The notes beneath the pieces are model-generated. The model was given only the letters and a program-made list of their open reading frames with translations. It made no database searches and was not told where the DNA came from. The position numbers and the translations under genes were made by a program. A DNA stretch of 64,000 nt from Vagococcus allomyrinae (GTDB taxonomy: Bacteria > Bacillota > Bacilli > Lactobacillales > Vagococcaceae). Positions 8,756 to 18,680 of this stretch are shown piece by piece. Positions within the stretch are counted from its first letter, which is position 1. Every line of letters starts with the position of its first letter. The stretch spans positions 124,001 to 188,000 of the forward strand of contig NZ_JAEEGA010000008.1 of NCBI RefSeq assembly GCF_017829975.1, read 5' to 3'.

Positions 8756-9133
8756 TTATTGTTTGACCGCAACTGCTTCAATTTCAACTAAACCAGCTTT
8801 CGGTAAAGCCCCAACTTGCACACATGAACGCGCTGGTGGCGTTGCCTCAAAATAGCGGCCGTAACTATCATTGACAGTGGCAAAATCACCCATATTTGTT
8901 ACAAAAATAGTTGTTTTCACAATATCATTATAGGAAAAGCCTGCTGTCTTTAAAATTTCTCCTAAATTAATTAAGGCTTGATCCGTTTGTTCAGCCACCG
9001 TCTCTCCCATGTCACCATTCGGATTCAGTCCTAATTGACCTGAAACATACAAGGTTTTATCGGCTAAGACCGAATGTGAATAAGGTCCAACAGCGGCTGG
9101 AGCTTGATCTGCGTTAATAATGGTATTTGTCAT
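8756..9133 (-). CDS. ridA: RidA family enamine/imine deaminase
   Basis: 125-aa RidA (YjgF/YER057c/UK114) protein. Family marks are the N-terminal APAAVGPYSHSV, VSGQLGLNP, and the conserved arginine in PPARSCVQVGALPK near residue 105. RidA hydrolyses reactive 2-aminoacrylate and related enamines released by PLP enzymes. YgeX, encoded 4 kb upstream in the same gene run, is a PLP ammonia-lyase expected to make that intermediate, so RidA here probably detoxifies or completes its reaction. The last point is inferred. Confidence 0.92.
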   Translation of the reverse strand: MTNTIINADQAPAAVGPYSHSVLADKTLYVSGQLGLNPNGDMGETVAEQTDQALINLGEILKTAGFSYNDIVKTTIFVTNMGDFATVNDSYGRYFEATPPARSCVQVGALPKAGLVEIEAVAVKQ

Positions 9134-9211
9134 CGTCTGATACTCCTTTATCTTTTACTGACTTTCATTCTTTCTCATTCCAACTTAATTTTTTTCCCAA
9201 TTACCTCTGAT

Positions 9212-10150
9212 TTACAATTGAACCGTCGTACCTGTTTTACCTACAATTCCCTCATGAGCCTTCTCTAATAGGGTAATCAAAGTTTTACGTCCAGGCTTTG
9301 ATTTGGCAAAAGCAATCGCAGCTTCTACTTTTGGTAACATCGAACCGGGTGCAAAATGACCTGCTTCAGCTAGGGCCTCCATTTCAGCAACACTGATGTC
9401 ACTTAATTCTTCTTGATCCGGTTGTCCATAGTTAATACACACCTTCTCAACAGCTGTTAAGATGATTAACAAATCCGCATCAACCGCTTCCGCCAAGACT
9501 TCACTACAGAAATCTTTATCGATTACCGCCGCCACACCTTTCAATTGGTTTCCTTCCTTGACAATTGGAATACCACCGCCACCACAGGCAATCACCGTCT
9601 GACCACCCTTAACTAATGTTTGAATCGTTTCAACCTCAATAATCTCTTGAGGTTTTGGTGACGCCACGACTTGACGATACCCACGACCAGCATCTTCCAT
9701 AATTTGGATCCCCTTTGCAGCAGCTAGTGCTTCTGCCTCCGCTTGATCCATAAAGCGACCAATTGGTTTAGTTGGTGTCTTAAATGCCGGATCGGCTGGA
9801 TCTACTGCAACTTGGGTGATGACTGTCGCTACTGGTTGAACCAGTCCACGATTTAACAGTTCTTCACGTAAAGCATTTTGTAAATCATAGCCAACATAAC
9901 TCTGGCTCATGGCAACGCATACAGATAAAGGAACTGTCGGATACTTTTCTGAGTCTGTCATACTTAACCCTTCCATAGCTAGCTGAATCATGCCTACCTG
10001 CGGACCATTACCATGAGATAAAATCACTTCGTAACCTGCCTCAATCAAATCTACAATCGCTTTAGAGGTCTCTTTAACCGCCTTCATTTGTTCCACTAAG
10101 TTGTTACCTAAGGCATTTCCACCTAAGGCAACCACAACACGTTTAACCAA
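9212..10150 (-). CDS. arcC: Carbamate kinase
   Basis: 312-aa carbamate kinase, the usual length. Family motifs visible are VVALGGNALG at the start, LSHGNGPQVGMIQLA near residue 45, VIACGGGGIPIV near residue 187 and AAVIDKDFCSEVLA near residue 208. It transfers phosphate from carbamoyl phosphate to ADP, giving ATP, CO2 and ammonia. In this cluster the carbamoyl phosphate is expected from the YgeW carbamoyltransferase encoded just upstream, so the pair would be the ATP-yielding end of purine breakdown. Confidence 0.95.
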   Translation of the reverse strand: MVKRVVVALGGNALGNNLVEQMKAVKETSKAIVDLIEAGYEVILSHGNGPQVGMIQLAMEGLSMTDSEKYPTVPLSVCVAMSQSYVGYDLQNALREELLNRGLVQPVATVITQVAVDPADPAFKTPTKPIGRFMDQAEAEALAAAKGIQIMEDAGRGYRQVVASPKPQEIIEVETIQTLVKGGQTVIACGGGGIPIVKEGNQLKGVAAVIDKDFCSEVLAEAVDADLLIILTAVEKVCINYGQPDQEELSDISVAEMEALAEAGHFAPGSMLPKVEAAIAFAKSKPGRKTLITLLEKAHEGIVGKTGTTVQL

Positions 10151-10200
10151 ACTATCAACTCCTTATGTTCTTCTGACACCATCATTCTTACCAATTAGTC

Positions 10201-10272
10201 ATCATGGCGTTACTTCATGTCCAAATAATCGCCAACCGTGGCTATTTTTTTCACTGCAGTCAACGCCATGAT
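10201..10272 (-). repeat. Inverted repeat enclosing a 19-codon open frame between ygeW and arcC
   Basis: Perfect 11-bp arms (10201-10211 and 10262-10272) are separated by 50 nt in the ygeW-arcC gap. Inside, GCCA-ACCG-TGGC makes a second small hairpin. On the minus strand ATG at 10269 opens 19 codons ending ATVGDYLDMK with stop at 10210-10212. There is no convincing ribosome site. It could be an mRNA structure, a scar of a lost gene end, or chance. Confidence 0.4.
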
Positions 10273-10279
10273 CACAAGA

Positions 10280-11479
10280 TTATTCTTTTTCTAGTTCGCG
10301 AGGTGTTTTGGCTTCAGCTAATTTTGTTAAGACCTCTTGAGGTTTTTTAACTTTGCTTAAAAAGATCATCGCAGCAATAATATATGGTTTATAGCTAGCT
10401 TCTTTGTATAATTCTGTCCGATAACGATCAAAGACTGACGCTTCTACTTCACCTTCTTCACAACTCACCCCGGTAATATCTGCAGGTAAACAGTGCATGT
10501 AAAGAGCCTTGCCATCCTTCGTTGTTTTCATCAACTCTTCTGTACATTCCCAATCTTTATGATCTTGGTTTTGTTTAAGCAATTCTTTTTCTAATGCGTC
10601 AATCCCAGCCTGATCGCCATCACCGTATAATTCAGTCCGTTTTTCCATCGCCGCAAAAGGTGCCCAACTCTTGGGATAAACGATATCAGCATCAGCAAAG
10701 GCTTCTGCCATCGAGTTAGTTTTAGTGAATTTACCACCAGATTCAGCCGCATTTTGACGCGCAACTTCTTCAACTTCTGGCATTACTTCATAGCCTTCTG
10801 GATGAGCCAATACAACGTCCATACCAAGACGGGTCATCAAGCCAATAATACCTTGAGGCACAGACAATGGTTTACCATAAGAAGGTGAATAAGCCCATGT
10901 CATGGCAATTTTTTTACCTTTTAAGTTTTCCAAGCCACCAAACTCTTGAATTAAATGCATGGCATCTGCCATTGCTTGAGTTGGATGATCGATATCGCAT
11001 TGTAAGTTGACTAAAGTTGGCCGTTGTTCAAGCACCCCTTCTTTATTCCCATCTTGAACCGCTTCTGATACTTCACGCATATAAGTATTCCCTTTGCCAA
11101 TATACATGTCATCACGAATACCGATAACATCTGCCATAAAGGAAATCATGTTGGCTGTTTCCCGAACGGTTTCACCGTGAGAAATTTGGCTCTTGCCTTC
11201 ATCTAAATCTTGAACTTCTAAACCTAATAGGTTGCAAGCTGATGCGAAACTAAAACGAGTTCGCGTAGAATTATCGCGGAATAGCGAAATGCCTAAGCCA
11301 CTGTCAAAAATTTTAGTTGAGACATTGTTTTCCCGCAGATGACGTAACGTATCGGCAATCGTAAAGACCGCTTCTAGTTCGTCTGGACTTTTCTCCCAGG
11401 TTAATAGAAAATCCTCGTTATACATCTTGTCAAAATCTAATGAATTCAGTTTATCAATAAATGGTTTTAAATCTGTCAT
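10280..11479 (-). CDS. ygeW: Knotted carbamoyltransferase YgeW
   Basis: 399-aa member of the aspartate/ornithine carbamoyltransferase superfamily, in the knotted YgeW (UTCase) branch. The carbamoyl-phosphate site reads DNSTRTRFSF (residues 69-78), HPTQAMAD occurs near residue 163 and HCLPAD near residue 328. The acceptor loop differs from OTCase and ATCase. In the urate cluster it is thought to phosphorolyse a ureido intermediate to carbamoyl phosphate, which ArcC uses. The neighbouring ygeX and ygeY genes fit this assignment. The natural acceptor is not shown by sequence. Confidence 0.92.
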   Translation of the reverse strand: MTDLKPFIDKLNSLDFDKMYNEDFLLTWEKSPDELEAVFTIADTLRHLRENNVSTKIFDSGLGISLFRDNSTRTRFSFASACNLLGLEVQDLDEGKSQISHGETVRETANMISFMADVIGIRDDMYIGKGNTYMREVSEAVQDGNKEGVLEQRPTLVNLQCDIDHPTQAMADAMHLIQEFGGLENLKGKKIAMTWAYSPSYGKPLSVPQGIIGLMTRLGMDVVLAHPEGYEVMPEVEEVARQNAAESGGKFTKTNSMAEAFADADIVYPKSWAPFAAMEKRTELYGDGDQAGIDALEKELLKQNQDHKDWECTEELMKTTKDGKALYMHCLPADITGVSCEEGEVEASVFDRYRTELYKEASYKPYIIAAMIFLSKVKKPQEVLTKLAEAKTPRELEKE

Positions 11480-11588
11480 TGGTTAAGCTCCTAACAATTA
11501 GTTTAATTTGTTCTCTCTTACTATTTTCAGGAAAGCATTTCCAACTTGTTAATCGCTAGAAATACATTCCTCTTTTATCAACTATTGT

Positions 11589-12908
11589 TTATTTATTATT
11601 TTTCAGATAAATACTTGGTAAAGCAGCATAGACAGCTGCACAACGAACTAAGTCTTCCTTCCAAGTCCGTTCGTTTGGCGCATGTGCTTGGGCTTCTGCC
11701 CCAGGTCCAAAGCCAATACATGGAATACCGTTACGTCCCATAATAGAGACACCGTTCGTTGAGAATGTCCACTTATCAAGTAATGGACGCGCTTTTCGCA
11801 TCTCAACCGTTGTCTTAGACCCCATGCGCTCTTCACCATACAACCCGTGGTGAACTTCCATTAAGGCTTTAGAGACATCATGCTCCTCTGGAATTACCCA
11901 TGTTGGGAAGTAACACTCGATTGGGTAAACACATCCAGTGTATGATGGGCGATCGTATTGATACATTGACACGACCACATCTTCACCATATTTTTGAACC
12001 GCAGGCAATTGACGAATCTCTTCTAAGCAGCTTTCCCAAGTTTCGCCAGCTGTCATCCGACGGTCTAATGACACGCGACAACCATCAGCAACAGCACAAC
12101 GACTTGGTGATGAGTGGAAAATTTGGGAAGCAGTCACTGTTCCACGGCCTAAGAAACGCGCTTCTTGCCATTCAGGATTGTATTCTTTTTCTAGCATGCG
12201 AGCCAACCCTCTGATAGAGGTGCTTTCTTTCCAATCATTGTTATTTAACGCACGAACATCCTGTAAAATATCCGCCATCTTATAAATGGCATTGTCGCCA
12301 CGTTCTGGTGCAGAGCCATGACAAGACACGCCTTTGACTTCAACACAGATTTCCATCCGACCACGTTGACCACGGTAAATCCCGCCATCTGTTGGTTCAG
12401 TTGAGACAACAAATTCTGGACGAATGCCATCTTCTTTGATGATATACTCCCAACATAAGCCGTCACAGTCTTCTTCTTGAACTGTTACCGTCACAAGGGC
12501 AGTGTATTCATCACTCAGTAACCCTAAGTCTTTCATGATTTTCGCGCCATAAATGGCTGAAACAATCCCACCTTCTTGGTCAGATGTGCCTCGTCCACCA
12601 ATTTCTTCATCGGTTTCATAGCCATCGTAAGGATCGAATTCCCAGTTTTTCATTTCGCCAATTCCGACCGTGTCAATATGGCCATCAAAAGCGATTAGTT
12701 TCTTACCTGTTCCCATATAACCTAATAAATTTCCTTGAGGGTCAACCTCAATTTTATCGAAACCTAGTTTTTCCATTTCAGCTTGTGCCCGAGCCATTTT
12801 ATTGCCCTCTTCAGCACTTTCGCCAGGAATCTTAACTAACTCTCGTAAAAACTGGGTCATCTCTTTCTCATAATTCACTGCTGCTTCGTTAATTGCTTTG
12901 AAATCCAT
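11589..12908 (-). CDS. ygeY: YgeY family M20 metallopeptidase/deacylase
   Basis: 439-aa zinc-dependent amidohydrolase of the M20/ArgE/DapE family, in the YgeY selenium-metabolism branch. Metal-binding motifs visible are [10 protein letters not shown] near residue 72, [10 protein letters not shown] near residue 108 and [13 protein letters not shown] near residue 145. It probably removes a carbamoyl or acyl group from an intermediate feeding YgeX. Its start lies 4 nt after the ygeX stop, so the two are translationally linked. The exact substrate is unproven. Confidence 0.9.
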   Translation of the reverse strand: MDFKAINEAAVNYEKEMTQFLRELVKIPGESAEEGNKMARAQAEMEKLGFDKIEVDPQGNLLGYMGTGKKLIAFDGHIDTVGIGEMKNWEFDPYDGYETDEEIGGRGTSDQEGGIVSAIYGAKIMKDLGLLSDEYTALVTVTVQEEDCDGLCWEYIIKEDGIRPEFVVSTEPTDGGIYRGQRGRMEICVEVKGVSCHGSAPERGDNAIYKMADILQDVRALNNNDWKESTSIRGLARMLEKEYNPEWQEARFLGRGTVTASQIFHSSPSRCAVADGCRVSLDRRMTAGETWESCLEEIRQLPAVQKYGEDVVVSMYQYDRPSYTGCVYPIECYFPTWVIPEEHDVSKALMEVHHGLYGEERMGSKTTVEMRKARPLLDKWTFSTNGVSIMGRNGIPCIGFGPGAEAQAHAPNERTWKEDLVRCAAVYAALPSIYLKNNK

Positions 12909-12912
12909 TCCT

Positions 12913-14106
12913 TTACCTCCACATAATTTTTTTATAGTTATCAGGATCAGTATCGCCTTCTGTTGAAAACATCAAAACATTAGAATGCTGATCGAGTTTT
13001 AACGCTGTTTTTAAATCGGCATAAGCAGGGTCTTCCATGGCAGCTGACATCAAGCCCATGGCCACGGCACCAGATTCACCAGAAATAACTTGTGGATCCC
13101 CTTTAATTGGTGCGCCTAACATTCGCATACCTTTTTCCGATACCCAGTCTGGACAAGACACAAACACGCCAGTATGATTGGCTAAAATATCAAAAGAAAT
13201 CGTATTTGGTTCGCCACAAGCTAAACCAGCCATAATCGTTTGTAAATCACCTTCTACAAAGCGCATCTGACCATCTTTAGCCACGGCTGATTGATACAAA
13301 CAATCAGCGGCTTCTGCTTCGACCACCACCATCATCGGTGGGTTATCAGGATACAAATTCGCAAAATAACCAACTACAGCACCAGCTAAACTACCAACGC
13401 CCGCTTGAACAAAAACATGGGTTGGTCGATCACATCCAGCTGCAACTAATTCTTTTGAGGCTTCTAAAGCCATCGTGCCATACCCTTGCATGATCCATGT
13501 GGGAATTTTTTCGTATCCCTCCCAGGCTGTATCTTGAACCATGACACCATTCGGGGTGTTTTCCGCCATTTCATTGGCCATTCTAACGCACTCATCATAG
13601 TTAACTTCTTCGATTGTAACAGTTGCGCCTTCTTTTTGAATATTTTCCAAGCGGGTTTGAGTGGTTCCCTTCGGCATTAAAACAACGGCTTTTTGACCAA
13701 GCTTATTAGCTGCCCAAGCAACCCCCCGGCCATGGTTACCGTCTGTTGCCGTAAAGAAGGTTGCCTGACCAAATTCATCTCGCAAACTATCTGACGTTAA
13801 CACATCATAGGTTAATTCAGACACATCTTTTCCTAGTTTTTCAGCGATATAATTGGCCATAGCAAAAGAGCCACCTAATACTTTGAAGGCATTTAAGCCA
13901 AAACGATAAGACTCGTCTTTAACAAACACTGATGCTAAACCTAAGTGCTCTGCTAAATGGTCTAACTTGGCTAAAGGTGTTTCTGTATACTGTGGAAAGC
14001 TTTGGTGAAATTCCAAGGCTTTTTCAATTTTTTCGCTCGCCATTAATGACAGATGTTGATCGTCTGTTTTTGGCATTTGATTGTCAATCCACTTAATTTT
14101 TTCCAA
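12913..14106 (-). CDS. ygeX: Diaminopropionate ammonia-lyase
   Basis: 397-aa fold-type II PLP enzyme, the usual length of YgeX. The PLP lysine lies in [12 protein letters not shown] (Lys75), the phosphate-binding loop is around [13 protein letters not shown] near residue 215, and [11 protein letters not shown] occurs near residue 120. It splits 2,3-diaminopropionate into pyruvate and two ammonia, linking purine carbon to central metabolism. RidA in the same gene run would handle the aminoacrylate intermediate. It precedes ygeY with almost no gap. Confidence 0.95.
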   Translation of the reverse strand: MEKIKWIDNQMPKTDDQHLSLMASEKIEKALEFHQSFPQYTETPLAKLDHLAEHLGLASVFVKDESYRFGLNAFKVLGGSFAMANYIAEKLGKDVSELTYDVLTSDSLRDEFGQATFFTATDGNHGRGVAWAANKLGQKAVVLMPKGTTQTRLENIQKEGATVTIEEVNYDECVRMANEMAENTPNGVMVQDTAWEGYEKIPTWIMQGYGTMALEASKELVAAGCDRPTHVFVQAGVGSLAGAVVGYFANLYPDNPPMMVVVEAEAADCLYQSAVAKDGQMRFVEGDLQTIMAGLACGEPNTISFDILANHTGVFVSCPDWVSEKGMRMLGAPIKGDPQVISGESGAVAMGLMSAAMEDPAYADLKTALKLDQHSNVLMFSTEGDTDPDNYKKIMWR

Positions 14107-14196
14107 CTAGTTCTTCCTCCAACTTCTATATTGTTCAACTGATAACAAGTATCAAGCTGTTTAAAAATCAATAAGGACTTATCTAAATCAGTCCAG

Positions 14197-15579
14197 TTAA
14201 CACGTCCAGTCACTTGTGCCTCGATGAATAAAACGCCCTTGATTGCCTAAAATAACTTTGCCATTTTCAGCCACTAACTGACCTCGCAAATAGACTTGTC
14301 GAGGAGAGCCGACCGTTTCCATTCCCTCAAAGGGTGTGTAGTCCACTGCTTGCTCTTGCGTTTTAGCCGAAATAACCCCTTTACCTTGCGGATTCCAAAC
14401 CACAATATCAGCTTGACTCCCGACTTGGAGGATGCCTTTTTGCGGAAACATCCCAAATTGACGGGCAATTTTTTCAGATAATAACGCCACCATTTTTTCT
14501 AAGGTTATTCGCCCAGTCGCAACACCGTATGAATACATCAAAATTGGACGAGTCTCCACACCAGGCAAGCCATTGGGAATTTTGCTAAAATCAAGTAACC
14601 CTAGTTCTTTCTGACCCTTAAAATTAAAACTACAATGGTCTGTGGAAATAGTATCAATCTCCCCTGAGATGACGTTATCCCATAGATAGGCTTGATCTGC
14701 TTTACTCCTTAACGGTGGGGAGCAAACGTACTTGCCACCTTCAAACCCGGGACCGTCGTATAACTGATCATCAAGAACCAAATAATGTGGACAGGTTTCC
14801 ACAAAAACCTTTTGCCCTCGATCTCTAGCGCGCTTCACTGATTCCAATGAACGCTGAGTACTCAGATGAACGATATTCACCGGTAAACCAGCTAAATCCG
14901 CCATCATCAGATAGCGTTCAACTGCCTCTGCTTCGACAGAATCTGGTCGCGATAAGGGATGATAATGAGTGCTTACATGACCTTCTCCCACTAATTTTTT
15001 GATCAGCTCATTCACCATGTCACCATTCTCACAATGAATACCTAACATGCCATGTTCCTTCCGAATGGCCAACATCGCTTCAAAAATCGCGCCGTCTGAG
15101 GTTCGCAAATTATCATAGGCCATGTACATCTTAAAAGAACTAATGCCTTCCTCAATCATCAGCGGAACTTCACTGGCAATCTGCTGATTCCATTCGATAA
15201 GTGACATGTGATAACTATAATCACAAGAGGTTTTCCTCTCCGCCATTTGATGCCATTCAGCCAAACAGTCACGCAACGTACCGCCTCGTTCCGGTGTTGC
15301 AAAATCAATGATTGACGTTGTCCCACCAACAATCGCTCCGCGACTGCTCGTCGTGAAATTATCCGCTGTATCTGTCACCCCGTTATTTAGTTCAAAATGA
15401 GTATGGGCATCAATAAATCCCGGTAAAAGAAATTGCCCCTGAACATCTATCACCTGATCACCAGGATTAGCAGCGAGGTCGCTGCCAATCTCCTGAATAA
15501 TCTCTGCTTCCATTCGTAAATCAAGTTGACGCCGACCACTTGCTGAAACAATCGTGCCACCTTTTAATAGTATTGCCAT
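14197..15579 (-). CDS. hydA: Dihydropyrimidinase/D-hydantoinase family amidohydrolase
   Basis: 460-aa cyclic amidohydrolase. Metal ligands are visible in GFIDAHTHFE (His59, His61), the likely carbamylated lysine in GISSFKMYMAYD near residue 150, and ISTDHCSFN near residue 316. It is the HyuA/HydA member of the urate-degradation cluster, expected to open a cyclic ureide such as a hydantoin or dihydropyrimidine made from purines. Start ATG 15579 follows ygfK after 71 nt. The substrate is inferred from context. Confidence 0.9.
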   Translation of the reverse strand: MAILLKGGTIVSASGRRQLDLRMEAEIIQEIGSDLAANPGDQVIDVQGQFLLPGFIDAHTHFELNNGVTDTADNFTTSSRGAIVGGTTSIIDFATPERGGTLRDCLAEWHQMAERKTSCDYSYHMSLIEWNQQIASEVPLMIEEGISSFKMYMAYDNLRTSDGAIFEAMLAIRKEHGMLGIHCENGDMVNELIKKLVGEGHVSTHYHPLSRPDSVEAEAVERYLMMADLAGLPVNIVHLSTQRSLESVKRARDRGQKVFVETCPHYLVLDDQLYDGPGFEGGKYVCSPPLRSKADQAYLWDNVISGEIDTISTDHCSFNFKGQKELGLLDFSKIPNGLPGVETRPILMYSYGVATGRITLEKMVALLSEKIARQFGMFPQKGILQVGSQADIVVWNPQGKGVISAKTQEQAVDYTPFEGMETVGSPRQVYLRGQLVAENGKVILGNQGRFIHRGTSDWTC

Positions 15580-15650
15580 TTTTCTAGCCTCCCAAAAACG
15601 TCTCCTGACCGACTTCCATCAGCCGATCAATCCCAGTGGCTCTGCCTTCG

Positions 15651-18644
15651 CTATACAGATAACGCGAAGGTATAGTCTGCTAGAATTGTTTCAATTAATG
15701 CCACAATATCCGCTGGTAAATCAACCGCTTGTCGTAAATCAACATCCTTAACAGCGCCCAATAAACGAACCCGAAGATTCTTAGGATTATCTAAAATCAC
15801 AAAACCAGAATTCGTACTGTCTTCAAAATCTGCTACGGTATTAAAGACAGTAAACTTGTCTTTGTAAGGAGCACTATTATATGGACAGAACGTCGCACAG
15901 TTGCCACACTCATTACACATCCGATCAATGTGGATAATTTGTGGGGCTCCTTTTACCATCACCATCATATTGGCACGATTAGGACAAACGTCCACACAGG
16001 CCTCACAGACAGTTGAACATTCCAAGCAATTACTAGCTTGATTTACAGAACAATTCGGCACTGCTAAAACACCACGTTTAGCACGAACTGCTACAGGATC
16101 AGGATTAATATTATTTGCTACATAATGTTGGTTGTGAACCTCACAAATTTGGTTCGCAACCGTCGTCGCATCAGCAATTGCTTCAACAATCGTAGCTGGT
16201 CCTCGGTAAGCATCCCCAATAACATAGACATCTTTCAAGTTAGTCGCAAGCGTCGTTGTCTCAGCTTCAACATACCCCCATTGGTTTGTCTTAATCCCAA
16301 GTTCTTGGTAAAACTCGCTGTCAACTTTCTCACCAACAGCTGCAATAACCGTATCAGCCGTAATCGACGTATAATCGCCAGTTCCTTCTGGTTTGCGCCG
16401 GCCAGAAGCATCTCGCTCCCCTAAACGCATCTTTTCACAAATCAACTGACGGTCTTCCAATTTAATCGGTGCTAGCAGCTCACAAAACTCAACGCCGTCT
16501 TCTAAAGTTAGGTACAGCTCTTCTTCATCCGCTGGCATATTGCGTTTATCACGACGGTATACCACTGACACCTTTTTAATATTCGGTAAACGAGAAGCCG
16601 CTCTGGCACAGTCCATCGCTGTATTTCCGCCACCAATTACGACAATCTCTTCACCATAAGGATTAACCTCTGGGTTTTCCCGATTAGCCTTCAAGAATTC
16701 TAAAGAATTCAAACTTGTACCAGATTCTAAGCGAAGGACACCGTGTTTCCACGCACCAATCGCATAAATAACCTTCTCATACCCTTGGGCCCGCAATTCC
16801 GTTAAACTTGGTGCCGCTTGCCCCGTTTTAAATTCTGCCCCCATAAATTTCGCTAGTTCAACATCTCGCTGAACGGATTCCATGGAAATCCGGAATTCTG
16901 GTACAATTTGGCTACAGACGCCACCAATCGTATCAGCCTTCTCAAAAACTGTCACAGGCATGCCTTCTCGAGCCAATAAGAACCCCGCTGAAATCCCTGC
17001 TGGTCCACCACCTACAACCGCAGTTTTGGGTGCATCTGTTTTAACAGTCGGTTTTGTTAATGACGCTAGATACTCATCATAAGCATGCTCCGCTGCTTCC
17101 AACTTGGCTTGACGAATGTGAATCGACCCTTCATAAAATTGACGACTACACTTTGTCATACATGGATGGGCACAAATAGTACCGGTAATAAATGGCAGTG
17201 GGTTTTTATCAACAATCACTTGTAGAGCTTCAAAATACTTGCCTTCCCCAACCAAACGTAAATAGGCTGGAATATCTTGAGATATTGGGCAACCACCCTG
17301 ACAAGGAGCAGTAAAACAATTAATCAGTGGGACTTGTTCGGTCAATTTAGGATTAGCTGCCAATTTTATCGACTTACGATAACGGGGATGGGTTTTCGCT
17401 TTCTCCACTACTTGGTCTAACTTCGCCAAATCAACACGAACTTCTGTTGGATACTCACAATCTGTTAAGACATTGGCAACTTGCTGAATCCGCTGATACC
17501 CACCTGGCTTTAACAACGTCGTCGCCATGGTAATCGGCCAAATTCCTGCCTCAAAAATATCTTGACTATTAAAAATATCAGCCCCACCTGAATAAGAAAT
17601 TTGTAATTTACCATCAAATTCACGGGAAAGTTGTTGCGCGACTGAAATGCTTAAAGGAAATAAAGAACGACCAGACATATACATTTCGTCGCCCGGTAAC
17701 TCATCCTCAGCAATTTCCACAGGGAACGTATTGGTAATCTTCACACCAAAACTTAAATCTTGATTTTCAGCCAATGTTTGTAATCGCTCAATCATCGGAA
17801 TCGCTTCACTAAACTGCAAGTCTTCTTCAAAATGATGAGCATCAAAAACCATGTAATCAAACCCTAAATCATCTAACGTCTTGCGAGCATAATCGTAACC
17901 TAATAAGGTGGGATTACATTTAATAAAGGTATTTAATCCTTTATCTTTTAACAAATAAGTCGCAATTCGTTCAATTTCGTCTGGCGGACAGCCATGTAAA
18001 GTCGATAAGGTAATAGAGCGACAAACTTTGGGACTAATGCTGTCAATAAATGCTTGATCCACATGCTGAAACTGATCCAAATAAGACATGGCAGCCTCAC
18101 GGCACTCTTGCCAAACAGCAGTTACTGCAACATCTTGCATTTCTGTAATATAGCGATCAATCTTAGCAGATTGAATGCCTGCCAAATCGTAACCGACACT
18201 CATATTAAAGATAAACCCATCTTTATCACCTAGTCCCAGTTCACGACTCAAAATATTTAACGCAAACCAGCCCTTTACATATTCATCTAAAGCCTGAGGG
18301 ACTCTTAATTCCGTTGACCACTCCACATTATAAGCTTCATCCGCAGCTGTGATGCAAGGTTTAGCCACAGGAACATCTTCTCCATCTAACTCTTGGACTG
18401 TTTTAACTTCGAAAAAACGTGAGCCAGTCAAATAAGAAGCAATGATATTTTGGGCCAGTTGAGTATGTGGGCCTGCTGCTGGACCACAAGGGTTTTCCAT
18501 CTTTTCACCAAATAAAGGAATTGATTTAGCTGAATCCGCCTGATAAAACTTACGAATTCCGAAAATTGTACCTTCTTGCTTGTATTCTGTCATTATCCAA
18601 TTCAATAAACCATTCATTGATATCGGATGCATAATATCGCTCAT
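15651..18644 (-). CDS. ygfK: Putative selenate reductase-like oxidoreductase subunit YgfK
   Basis: 997-aa iron-sulfur flavoprotein related to glutamate synthase small subunit and dihydropyrimidine dehydrogenase. The N-terminal half resembles the FMN barrel of DPD. A cysteine cluster CFTAPCQGGCP lies near residue 440, an FAD motif GGGPAGISAGF near residue 540 and an NAD(P)H motif IGGGNTAMDCARA near residue 666. Two 4Fe-4S ferredoxin sites lie near residues 870-915 (CEACVDVCP and CNECGNCATFCP). Early names tie it to selenate reduction, but its conserved place with ygeW-ygeX-ygeY-ssnA points to reductive purine/urate breakdown. Length is close to the E. coli protein. Confidence 0.92.
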   Translation of the reverse strand: MSDIMHPISMNGLLNWIMTEYKQEGTIFGIRKFYQADSAKSIPLFGEKMENPCGPAAGPHTQLAQNIIASYLTGSRFFEVKTVQELDGEDVPVAKPCITAADEAYNVEWSTELRVPQALDEYVKGWFALNILSRELGLGDKDGFIFNMSVGYDLAGIQSAKIDRYITEMQDVAVTAVWQECREAAMSYLDQFQHVDQAFIDSISPKVCRSITLSTLHGCPPDEIERIATYLLKDKGLNTFIKCNPTLLGYDYARKTLDDLGFDYMVFDAHHFEEDLQFSEAIPMIERLQTLAENQDLSFGVKITNTFPVEIAEDELPGDEMYMSGRSLFPLSISVAQQLSREFDGKLQISYSGGADIFNSQDIFEAGIWPITMATTLLKPGGYQRIQQVANVLTDCEYPTEVRVDLAKLDQVVEKAKTHPRYRKSIKLAANPKLTEQVPLINCFTAPCQGGCPISQDIPAYLRLVGEGKYFEALQVIVDKNPLPFITGTICAHPCMTKCSRQFYEGSIHIRQAKLEAAEHAYDEYLASLTKPTVKTDAPKTAVVGGGPAGISAGFLLAREGMPVTVFEKADTIGGVCSQIVPEFRISMESVQRDVELAKFMGAEFKTGQAAPSLTELRAQGYEKVIYAIGAWKHGVLRLESGTSLNSLEFLKANRENPEVNPYGEEIVVIGGGNTAMDCARAASRLPNIKKVSVVYRRDKRNMPADEEELYLTLEDGVEFCELLAPIKLEDRQLICEKMRLGERDASGRRKPEGTGDYTSITADTVIAAVGEKVDSEFYQELGIKTNQWGYVEAETTTLATNLKDVYVIGDAYRGPATIVEAIADATTVANQICEVHNQHYVANNINPDPVAVRAKRGVLAVPNCSVNQASNCLECSTVCEACVDVCPNRANMMVMVKGAPQIIHIDRMCNECGNCATFCPYNSAPYKDKFTVFNTVADFEDSTNSGFVILDNPKNLRVRLLGAVKDVDLRQAVDLPADIVALIETILADYTFALSV

Positions 18645-18680
18645 TCATTTCACCTCTTACCTATTATTTTATTCCGTTGT

